The notes beneath the pieces are model-generated. The model worked only from the letters and a program-made list of their open reading frames with translations. It searched no databases and was not told where the DNA came from. A stretch of DNA of 5,429 bases, taken from positions 1 to 5,429 of the forward strand of contig CALCJD010000073.1 of assembly GCA_937960895.1 (NCBI GenBank), read 5' to 3'. Shown piece after piece: positions 1 to 5,429 of the stretch. Position numbers and translations under genes: made by a program. The DNA comes from an uncultured Spartobacteria bacterium (GTDB taxonomy: Bacteria; Verrucomicrobiota; Verrucomicrobiia; Chthoniobacterales; Terrimicrobiaceae). Numbering within the stretch: position 1 is the stretch's first letter; every line of letters begins with the position of its first letter.

Positions 1-263
1 TCCTCCTCCACCTGGAGGTGATAGTCCGGCGGGGCGAAAAACACCGTGCCCGCGCCGAGCGGTTCCTTGTCCCGCGCCTCGCGCACGGACAGCGCGCACT
101 TTTCCTGAAACAGGCCGGCCAGGCCGCTGTCCCTGTCGGGCGGAATGTGGACGACCACGAGGATGGGGACGGGGAGGTCGGCCGGAAGGACCGGCAGGAT
201 CTTCAACAGCGCCTCGATGGATCCGGCGGATCCGCCGACGACAAAAACGGTGGGGCGGTCCAT
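1..263 (-). CDS. cheB: CheB-type protein-glutamate methylesterase, N-terminal part (3' end beyond window)
   Basis: Enzymes of this family remove methyl groups from methylated glutamates of chemoreceptor-type proteins in the cytoplasm and can deamidate glutamines. The 87 visible residues begin directly with the catalytic domain. VVGGSAGSIEAL (8-19) is the nucleophile loop, with Ser12 as the likely catalytic serine. VVVHIPP (36-42) supplies the likely catalytic His39. VREARDKEPLGAGTVFFAPPDYHL (60-83, shown in part) matches the next conserved block. The catalytic Asp lies beyond base 1. There is no N-terminal receiver domain, unlike classical chemotaxis CheB, so activity is not gated by a receiver within the same chain. 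The usual GASAGG loop reads GGSAGS, which keeps the serine. The ATG at 263-261 shares its A with the TGA of cheR (TGATG), which suggests translational coupling; no clear Shine-Dalgarno is visible. The family call is firm; a role in chemotaxis proper is not shown. Confidence 0.9.
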   Translation of the reverse strand, partial: MDRPTVFVVGGSAGSIEALLKILPVLPADLPVPILVVVHIPPDRDSGLAGLFQEKCALSVREARDKEPLGAGTVFFAPPDYHLQVEE

Positions 264-1084
264 CAGTCGGCTTTCTGGTAGAGTTTTTCTTCGCGGTCAA
301 ATACCTCAAACGCCCCGGCATGACGGGAAAACTGCACACTTTCCTTGGCGCCGAGTCCCAGAAATCCCCTCCGGATCAACGCGTCCCGGAAAAGACCCAG
401 CACGCGGTCCTGCAGGTCACGGTCGAAGTAGATCATCACATTGCGGCAGGAGATGAAGTGCACCTCGGCAAAGACCTGGTCCGTGACCAGGCTGTGATCG
501 GAAAACACGGCGCGGGCGCGCAGCGTGGGGTCGATGCGCGCATGGCTGTAGGCGGCGGTGTAATATTCGGACAGCGAGGTCCGTCCGCCGGACTTCTGGT
601 GATTCTTCGTGAAAAGCTGCATGCGGTTCAGCGGGTACACGCCGGCGCGGGCCTGACGGAGGGCGTCCGGATTGATGTCCGTCGCGTAAAAAATCGTGCG
701 GTCCTCGAGTCCTTCCTCGCGAAAGAGAATGGCAAGGGAATACAGCTCCTCGCCGGTGCTGCAGCCGGCGATCCAGACCTTGAGGGAGGGATAGGTGCGC
801 AGGTGGGGAAGCACCCTTTCGCGGATGGCGCGAAAATAGGCCGGATCGCGGAAAAACTCGCTCGCCTGCACGGTGAGCACGCCGAGCAGGTCGGGGAGGA
901 TTTCCGGATGATGGAGGACTTTTTCCTGCAGGTGCGAGATGCTTTCGCAGCCGAAGCGTTCCTGCGCGCGGCGGATGCGCCGTTTGACCGACGTCATGGC
1001 ATATCCGCGGAAATCGTAATGATACCTGAGGAAGATCGCCTCAAGCAGCAGGCGGATTTCGATGTCTTCGGTCTTGGGGGGCAT
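263..1084 (-). CDS. cheR: CheR-type SAM-dependent protein-glutamate O-methyltransferase
   Basis: CheR enzymes transfer a methyl group from S-adenosylmethionine to glutamate side chains on coiled-coil signalling proteins. From the chosen start the product has 273 residues, a normal CheR length, with no TPR or other extension. Residues 1-65 form the helical N-terminal subdomain (TSVKRRIRRAQERFG, 31-45). ASEFFRDP (74-81) is the family's conserved substrate/SAM-side motif. VWIAGCSTGEELYSLAI (103-119) is the SAM glycine loop, with Leu114 where Pro is commonest. FYATDINPDAL (132-142) carries the ribose-binding acidic residue Asp136. FISCRNVMIYFD (210-221) is the family signature. I chose the ATG at 1084-1082 because it follows the kinase stop by one base (TGA-C-ATG) and MPPKTEDIEI leads straight into the conserved fold. 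An ATG at 1135 would add 17 unlike residues and overlap the kinase by 50 bases. Neither start has a good ribosome-binding site, so coupling to kinase translation is likely. The methylation target is unknown. Confidence 0.94.
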   Translation of the reverse strand: MPPKTEDIEIRLLLEAIFLRYHYDFRGYAMTSVKRRIRRAQERFGCESISHLQEKVLHHPEILPDLLGVLTVQASEFFRDPAYFRAIRERVLPHLRTYPSLKVWIAGCSTGEELYSLAILFREEGLEDRTIFYATDINPDALRQARAGVYPLNRMQLFTKNHQKSGGRTSLSEYYTAAYSHARIDPTLRARAVFSDHSLVTDQVFAEVHFISCRNVMIYFDRDLQDRVLGLFRDALIRRGFLGLGAKESVQFSRHAGAFEVFDREEKLYQKAD

Positions 1085-1085
1085 G

Positions 1086-4000
1086 TCAGGGACGCGGCAT
1101 CCAGACGCGGACCAGGGAGAGCAGTTTCTCCACATCCAGCGGCTTGGCCATGTAATCGTTGGCGCCGGCCTCGAGACAGCGCTCCTGGTCGTTTTTCATG
1201 GCCTTGGCGGTGAGCATGATGATGGGAAGCCGGGCCCATTCCGGACGCCGGCGGATTTCGCGGGTCGCCGTCAGGCCGTCCATTTCGGGCATCATGACAT
1301 CCATCAGGACCAGATCGATGGCGTCGCGGGGGGAGGACGTGGATTTTTCCAGGGCCTCGAGGGCTTCCCGGCCGTTGCGGGCGATCTGAATGCTGGCGCC
1401 GCGGGGTTCGAGAATGTTGGTGAGGGAATAGACGTTTCTCACGTCGTCCTCGACGACAAGGATGCGGCGGTCCTCAAGAACCGCGTCGCGATGGTGCGCG
1501 CGCTGCAGCATGCGCTGCTGCTCGGGTGGGAGGTCGGCGACCACGCGGTGGAGGAACAGGGTGACTTCGTCGAGCAGGCGCTCGGGGGATTTGGCCCCCT
1601 TGATGATGATGGATTTGGAATACCGGCGGAGCTTCTGCTCCTCGTCGTGCGAGATGTCGCGCCCGGTGTAAACGATCACCGGCGGGAAGGAATACGACTC
1701 CTCCTTGCTCAGGGTCTCCAGGAGGGAATACCCCGAGGCGTCGGGCAGGGAGAGGTCCAGCACCATGCAGTCGAAGGTCGTTTCGCCGAGCAGGGTCAGG
1801 CATTCGGCCGCGGTGCCGACCTCGAGGGTTTCCACGGAATCCGACTGCAGGAGTCTGGCCAGGCTGTTCCGTTGGACGGCGTCGTCCTCGACGATGAGCA
1901 CGCGTTGTTTTTCGGCGGAAAAGCGGGCTTTGAGCTGCCGGAGCGCCTGCATGAGATCCTCGCGCTTGACGGGTTTCAGCATGTATCCCACCGCACCGAG
2001 CGAGAGGGCGGTCTGTGCATAATCCGCGGCGGAGACCACATGCACCGGAATGTGGCGTGTGCGGGAGTTTTGTTTGAGACGGTCGAGGACGGAGAGCCCC
2101 GAATGGTCCGGCAGCCCGACATCCAGCAGCACGGCGCTGGGCAGGTACTGGCGCGCGAGGGTGAGGGCGTCCTCCGCGGTGGTGGCGACCAGGCACTGGA
2201 AATCCTGCTCGTGGACCAGGTCGCGCAGGATTTTTGCGAAGGCGATGTCGTCCTCCACCACAAGAATGGTGCGGGTTTCGGCGACCAGGTGGTCCCGGTC
2301 GTCCGGGATGACGGATTCCGACGGAGCCGGGGCCTCGGCCGGGGCGGCCGGCGGGGTGTCTTCCTGCCGGGGCAGGGGAGCCGGCTGCAGCGCCTTGTCG
2401 AAGGCGTCGGGAAGATTGAGCGTAAATGTACTGCCGCGTCCGGGTTCGCTTTCCAGCGTGATGATCCCGCCCAGCAAATGGGCCAGTTCCCGGGAAATGG
2501 AGAGTCCGAGCCCGGTGCCGCCGTAGCGGCGGCTGATGGTGGTGTCCGCCTGATGGAAGGCGTCGAAGACCGTCTTTTGATTTTCCGCGGAAATGCCGAT
2601 GCCGGTGTCGCGCACCACGAAGGCCACGGAGCCCTCCCGGGTGCGGCCGATGGTGAGTTCGACGGTTCCCTTTTCGGTGAACTTGATGGCGTTGGAGAGC
2701 AGATTGCGGAGGATCTGCTCAAGGCGCTGACGGTCCGTTTCGATGGCCGGAGGGGAACCGGGTTCGATTCCGGTGAAAAAGGCGAGCCCCTTCTGCTTGG
2801 CGATGGGGGAGAAGGAGCGGGAGAGATCGGAAACGAGCCGCGAAAGGTCCACCGACTCCGCATGCTCCTCCATGCGTCCCGCCTCGATCTTGGAAAGGTC
2901 GAGAATGTCGTTGATGAGGTTGAGCAGGTCGTTGCCGGAGGAGTGAATGGTCTGGGCGTATTCGACCTGTTCCTCGGTGAGGTTGTCGGTGGGATTGTCG
3001 GCGAGCAGCTTGGAAAGAATGAGCGAGGAGTTGAGCGGGGTGCGCAGCTCGTGGGACATGTTGGCGAGGAAATCGGACTTGTATTGGCTCGCCCGGGCGA
3101 GTTCGTCGGCTTTGGCCTGGATGGCGGCGCGGGCCCGTTCCAGATCGTCCCGCTGGGCTTCCAGAATGCTGGCCTGTTCCTCGAGTTGGGTGTTGGTCTG
3201 TTCGAGCTCGGCCTGTTGTTGTTCCAGCCGGGACTGGGACTCCTTGAGGGCGCGGCTTTGTTCCTCGAGTTCCTCGTTGGAAACCCGGAGTTCCTCGCTC
3301 TGGGTCTGCAACTCCTCGGATTGACGCTGGGTTTCTTCGACCAGCTCCTGCAGGTTGTCGCGATAGTTGGCCGAGCGCACCGCCACGGCAATCGGCTCGG
3401 CGACTTCGCGGAGCAATTCCAGCGCGTCGGGGTTGAGGGGATGGAGGAAGCCGAGCTCAAACACCGCATTGACCGCCGATTCCGTGGATGCGGCGGAAAT
3501 GACAAGGGAGCGCGGGGAAGTGTTTCCCAATCCCGAACCCGCCGTGAGATAGCCCTCCGGCACATCACGGATCACCACCGTCGAATTTTCCATGGCGCTC
3601 TGGCCCAGCAAACCGTCCCCCAGGGTGAAACGACGCGGAATGACGCTCTCCGCGGGCACCCCGTGGGTCGCCACCCGGTGGAAGTCGGTGCCCTTGCGCA
3701 CAAAAAACGCCCCCGCATGGGCATCCAGATAACGGGTGAGGAAGGAGAGAACATTGGCGCCGAGTTCCTCGATCTTCTGGTCGCCAAGCATGTTGGCGCT
3801 GAGTCCGAGTTTGCCGTGCTGGAGCCAGTCCTGCCGGCGACGCGAGGCGGCCGAGCGGACGAGGAGTGTGGCCACGAGGATCGAAAGCAGGGTGCCCAGC
3901 GCCGTGGTCAGCAGGACTCCCACCACGGCCACGCGATAGGCTTCCTGCATGGCGGCGACCCGCTGCCGCCGCAGATCGGTTTCGAAGTCGCGCATTTCGC

Positions 4001-4493
4001 GAACCCGGTTCCGGATCTGTTCCATGACGTCGCGTCCCCGGTTGGTTTGCACGATGGCCCGGGCGGCTTCGAACCCCTCGTTGCGCCGGATGGTTATGAC
4101 CCGGTTCATCTCCTCCATGCGGGCGATCACCCTGGCCCGCAGGTCGGCCAGACGTTCCTGCTGGGCGGGGTTGTCCCGCGTCAGTTCCTGAACCCGCTGG
4201 AACAGGCGGTCGATCTCGGTGTTCGCGGTGTGGACGGGCTCGAGGTAATTTTCATTGTACGTCACCAGAAAACCGCGCTGCGCGCTTTCCGCCTCCTTCA
4301 CCATGGCGAGGATGGCGTCGAACGCGGTGATGACCTCGTGCGTGTGCGCCACCTTTTCCGCGTCGTTCAGCAAAAACTGGGTCTTTTGGTAGGAGGAAAA
4401 TCCGCTGACCACAAAAAAGGTCAGCACGGCGACCAGACCGAGAAGCGTGGGAAAAGTGGTCTTGAAAAGGGAGAAATCCGTGCGGAACGTCAT
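1086..4493 (-). CDS. Hybrid histidine kinase: CHASE3-GAF-coiled coil-HisKA-HATPase-three receivers
   Basis: This is a 1135-residue inner-membrane sensor kinase. The order is: membrane segment (about 14-33); periplasmic CHASE3 domain (about 35-185, typical ESAQRGFLVTYNENYL at 69-84); second membrane segment (about 188-212); GAF domain (about 240-375); coiled coil (about 378-470); HisKA with SHELRTPL, phosphoacceptor His481; and HATPase with N box NLLSNAIKF (597-605), G1 DTGIGIS (629-635) and G2 GGTGLGLS (658-665). A Pro/Ala-rich linker (703-730) follows. Receiver 1 has Asp791, Ser821 and Lys840; receiver 2 has Asp913, Thr943 and Lys965; receiver 3 has Asp1065, Thr1095 and Lys1117. All three keep the acidic pair and phosphoacceptor Asp, so all may be active. 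Receiver 2 has Lys-Gly instead of Lys-Pro. There is no HAMP or Hpt domain, and no cysteine before residue 767, which argues against thiol- or bilin-based sensing. The start ATG lies just after the predicted first-membrane-segment leader; no Shine-Dalgarno is evident. The ligand is unknown. cheR follows by one base. Confidence 0.96.
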   Translation of the reverse strand: MTFRTDFSLFKTTFPTLLGLVAVLTFFVVSGFSSYQKTQFLLNDAEKVAHTHEVITAFDAILAMVKEAESAQRGFLVTYNENYLEPVHTANTEIDRLFQRVQELTRDNPAQQERLADLRARVIARMEEMNRVITIRRNEGFEAARAIVQTNRGRDVMEQIRNRVREMRDFETDLRRQRVAAMQEAYRVAVVGVLLTTALGTLLSILVATLLVRSAASRRRQDWLQHGKLGLSANMLGDQKIEELGANVLSFLTRYLDAHAGAFFVRKGTDFHRVATHGVPAESVIPRRFTLGDGLLGQSAMENSTVVIRDVPEGYLTAGSGLGNTSPRSLVISAASTESAVNAVFELGFLHPLNPDALELLREVAEPIAVAVRSANYRDNLQELVEETQRQSEELQTQSEELRVSNEELEEQSRALKESQSRLEQQQAELEQTNTQLEEQASILEAQRDDLERARAAIQAKADELARASQYKSDFLANMSHELRTPLNSSLILSKLLADNPTDNLTEEQVEYAQTIHSSGNDLLNLINDILDLSKIEAGRMEEHAESVDLSRLVSDLSRSFSPIAKQKGLAFFTGIEPGSPPAIETDRQRLEQILRNLLSNAIKFTEKGTVELTIGRTREGSVAFVVRDTGIGISAENQKTVFDAFHQADTTISRRYGGTGLGLSISRELAHLLGGIITLESEPGRGSTFTLNLPDAFDKALQPAPLPRQEDTPPAAPAEAPAPSESVIPDDRDHLVAETRTILVVEDDIAFAKILRDLVHEQDFQCLVATTAEDALTLARQYLPSAVLLDVGLPDHSGLSVLDRLKQNSRTRHIPVHVVSAADYAQTALSLGAVGYMLKPVKREDLMQALRQLKARFSAEKQRVLIVEDDAVQRNSLARLLQSDSVETLEVGTAAECLTLLGETTFDCMVLDLSLPDASGYSLLETLSKEESYSFPPVIVYTGRDISHDEEQKLRRYSKSIIIKGAKSPERLLDEVTLFLHRVVADLPPEQQRMLQRAHHRDAVLEDRRILVVEDDVRNVYSLTNILEPRGASIQIARNGREALEALEKSTSSPRDAIDLVLMDVMMPEMDGLTATREIRRRPEWARLPIIMLTAKAMKNDQERCLEAGANDYMAKPLDVEKLLSLVRVWMPRP

Positions 4494-4503
4494 GGAAGGA
4501 AAG

Positions 4504-4521
4504 CGGCTGGTTCAACAGCCG
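4504..4521 (-). promoter_or_regulatory. Short stem-loop in the receiver-kinase intergenic gap
   Basis: CGGCTG and CAGCCG form a perfect six-base-pair, G+C-rich stem around a six-base loop, ending 10 bases before the kinase ATG at 4493. In the minus-strand transcript it is followed by a pyrimidine-rich stretch (CTTTCCTTCC) with no long T run, so it is not a good terminator. It could limit ribosome access to the kinase start or mark an RNA processing or stability site. A second weak pairing (CCGGC at 4529-4533 with GCCGG at 4544-4548) lies just upstream. A run of six T (minus strand, 4566-4561) follows the receiver stop but has no clear hairpin before it. Confidence 0.35.
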
Positions 4522-4576
4522 GACCCCTCCGGCACTCCCGGACGCCGGCATGTTGGAGGCAAAAAATCAACGGGCC

Positions 4577-4960
4577 TTACGGGACGGGTTGCAGCAAATC
4601 GGAAACGGCGGCTTGCAGGGTCTCCTGGGTGACCGGTTTGGTGAGATGACGATCAAATCCCGCCTTCAGGCACCGCTCGATGTCATCCTCGGATCCAAAT
4701 CCGGTCAGCGCAATGGCCGGGGTCTGCGAAAACTGCCGCATGGCGGTCATGAGACTGATCCCGTGTCCGTCCGGCAGACTGATGTCACTGATGATGAGGG
4801 AATAGTTGGTGTGCAGCGCCTTTTCGAGGGCCTCCGCAATCGTGTAGGCCGCATCCACCCGGTAGGGAGTGGAGGCCAGCATGAATTTCAAAACCTGGGC
4901 CGTGTCCCGGTTGTCCTCCACAATCAAAATGTTTCCCGCCGCCCTGGTCGCTGTTGCCAT
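4577..4960 (-). CDS. Stand-alone receiver-domain response regulator (CheY-like)
   Basis: The product is a 127-residue single receiver domain that would be phosphorylated in the cytoplasm by a partner kinase, most simply the hybrid kinase encoded next. ILIVEDN (11-17) gives the metal-binding acidic pair Glu15/Asp16. LIISDISLPDGHG (55-67) carries the phosphoacceptor Asp59. ALTGFG (84-89) has the switch Thr86, and LTKPV (106-110) has the conserved Lys108. The aromatic switch position is His105, two residues before the Thr-Lys-Pro, rather than Tyr or Phe. There is no output domain, so it must act by protein contact or as a phosphate carrier or sink. I chose the ATG at 4960-4958. It is preceded by AGAGGG three bases upstream, a purine-rich but rather close ribosome site. 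An in-frame TTG at 4981 would add seven residues (LHVFRGC) unrelated to the fold and is less likely. The kinase gene starts 83 bases downstream on the same strand, consistent with co-transcription. Confidence 0.93.
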   Translation of the reverse strand: MATATRAAGNILIVEDNRDTAQVLKFMLASTPYRVDAAYTIAEALEKALHTNYSLIISDISLPDGHGISLMTAMRQFSQTPAIALTGFGSEDDIERCLKAGFDRHLTKPVTQETLQAAVSDLLQPVP

Positions 4961-5125
4961 ACACCCTCTAAATACGTGCAAAATGGAAAGTTATCCCTCA
5001 GGGAAATCCCCGGTCCGCGTATGGGGAAGGGAACGCGGGGAGGACGGGAAAACGTGTTCGGATTTTGCCGGGAAAGGGGCCGGGACGCCGGACGCGATCC
5101 GACCGCGGAGGAGCTTCGTTTCTGG
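4961..5125 (-). promoter_or_regulatory. Intergenic region, probable promoter of the signalling operon
   Basis: This 165-base gap between the AraC-type gene and the receiver gene is the only sizeable non-coding stretch upstream of the signalling genes, so their promoter is expected here. The part nearest the receiver gene (about 4961-4995) is clearly more A+T-rich than its surroundings, as promoter DNA often is. I could not find a convincing sigma-70 pair or sigma-54 element; TATTTA on the minus strand near 4969-4974 is only a weak -10 candidate. No strong hairpin followed by a T run after the AraC stop was seen, so read-through from that gene is also possible. No small ORF with a ribosome site was recognised. 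Confidence 0.4.
4994..5010. repeat. Overlapping short inverted repeats (possible operator)
   Basis: TCCCT-C-AGGGA (4994-5004) is a perfect 5-base palindrome with a one-base centre. It shares its right half with GGGA-AA-TCCC (5001-5010), so the TCCC/GGGA motif appears three times in alternating orientation within 17 bases. It lies 34 bases upstream of the receiver gene's ATG, a place where an operator or activator site could be. The arms are short and could occur by chance in G+C-rich DNA. Which protein would bind, if any, is not known. Confidence 0.3.
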
Positions 5126-5429
5126 CTACGAAAACCGGCCCGACTGACTTTCCCTGCGCCAATCGGAGGGAGACTGACCGTGGAATTTTTTGAAGGCGTG
5201 GGAGAGGTGGAAGCTTGAACTGAAGCCGACAAGCGAGGCGATTTCCTCCAGGGTGGCGTCCGTGGAGGCGAGCAGCCGGCGCGCGCGCCGGAGACGCAGC
5301 TGCATGACGTATTTCCAGGGGGTGAGGCCGGTTTCGCGGAAAAAAATGCGGCGAAAATGGGAATACGCCACGCCGTGTTTCCGGGCGATGTCCCTCATGT
5401 TCAGGGGCTCGGCGGCGTGCCCGGAAAAA
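5126..5429 (-). CDS. AraC/XylS-family transcriptional regulator, C-terminal DNA-binding domain (5' end beyond window)
   Basis: The reading frame is open to the window edge and ends at the TAG at 5128-5126, giving about 100 visible residues. They make up an AraC-type DNA-binding domain with two helix-turn-helix units. The first is NMRDIARKHGVAYSHFRRIF, followed by the family stretch FRETGLTPWKYVMQLRLRRA and the linker helix ARRLLASTDATLEEIASLVGF. The second unit includes the strongly conserved IASLVGFSSSFHLSHAFKKF and ends in the typical G-x-S-P-x-x-W-R (GQSPSDWR). An internal ATG at 5398 sits inside the first helix-turn-helix and cannot be the true start. The N-terminal ligand or dimerisation domain lies outside the window, so the effector and targets cannot be named; many relatives control sugar use. 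It is on the same strand as the signalling genes but separated by 165 bases, so whether it belongs to that operon or regulates it is open. Confidence 0.93.
   Translation of the reverse strand, partial: FSGHAAEPLNMRDIARKHGVAYSHFRRIFFRETGLTPWKYVMQLRLRRARRLLASTDATLEEIASLVGFSSSFHLSHAFKKFHGQSPSDWRRESQSGRFS

Noticed and set aside
320..1213. A 297-codon plus-strand open frame opposite cheR
   Set aside because: Mirror of a firmly identified CheR gene with no recognisable motif of its own; explained by the same codon bias.
3200..3320. Repetitive-looking DNA (repeated ttcctcg-like units on the plus strand)
   Set aside because: This is not an independent DNA repeat; it is the coding consequence of the Glu-Glu-Leu heptads in the kinase coiled coil, with varied codons.
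1976..3568. A 530-codon minus-strand open frame inside the kinase in another frame
   Set aside because: It is rich in Arg, Ser and Pro, the pattern of an out-of-frame reading of G+C-rich DNA, and it overlaps the in-frame kinase core completely.
4556..4580. Possible terminator after the receiver gene (run of six T on the minus strand)
   Set aside because: The sequence before the T run has direct CGGG repeats but no inverted repeat able to form a stable stem, and the next gene follows closely on the same strand.
1062..4649. A 1195-codon open frame on the plus strand, longer than the kinase gene it lies opposite
   Set aside because: It runs antisense to the kinase, whose minus-strand frame shows clear conserved domains throughout. 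Its translation is low-complexity (rich in Gly, Val, Glu, Leu) with no recognisable domain. G+C-biased third positions commonly leave such antisense frames free of stops.
4550..5218. A 222-codon plus-strand open frame covering the receiver gene and the intergenic gap
   Set aside because: It is antisense to the receiver gene and the AraC tail, with no recognisable domain; it adds no support for a gene in the gap.
4924..5232. A 102-codon minus-strand frame crossing the gap between the AraC-type gene and the receiver gene
   Set aside because: It overlaps the ends of both real genes out of frame, and its composition (Ser, Arg, Pro) is that of a random G+C-rich frame.

Overview
The window is about 60% or more G+C by eye. 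It holds five genes, all on the minus strand, so it reads from its high-coordinate end towards base 1. The first and last genes run off the window edges. The layout is typical of a free-living bacterium rich in two-component signalling. No transposase, phage gene, tRNA, rRNA or CRISPR array was seen. The domain set and the style of the AraC fragment resemble Verrucomicrobiota (Opitutus-like) genomes, but similar clusters occur in Bacteroidota, Planctomycetota and Proteobacteria, so this placement is only a weak guess.

In transcription order: (1) bases 5429-5126, the C-terminal double helix-turn-helix DNA-binding domain of an AraC/XylS-family regulator, cut by the window edge. (2) A 165-bp gap (5125-4961) with a small palindromic cluster. 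(3) Bases 4960-4577, a stand-alone receiver-domain response regulator of 127 residues. (4) An 83-bp gap with a short perfect stem-loop. (5) Bases 4493-1086, a membrane hybrid histidine kinase of 1135 residues (CHASE3, GAF, long coiled coil, HisKA, HATPase, three receivers). (6) Bases 1084-263, a CheR-type methyltransferase whose start lies 1 base after the kinase stop. (7) Bases 263-1, the N-terminal 87 residues of a CheB-type methylesterase, whose start codon overlaps the CheR stop.

Genes 3 to 7 look like one operon encoding a signalling module. The kinase probably senses something in the periplasm (CHASE3) and in the cytoplasm (GAF). It passes the signal through an unusually regular leucine-ladder coiled coil to the kinase core, and phosphate can then reach its own receivers or the free receiver protein. 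CheR and CheB are the enzymes that add and remove methyl groups on chemoreceptor glutamates, yet no chemoreceptor, CheA or CheW is visible here. The most interesting idea is that the methylation pair acts on the kinase itself, most likely on its Glu/Gln-rich coiled coil. That is inference. The individual families are all well known.
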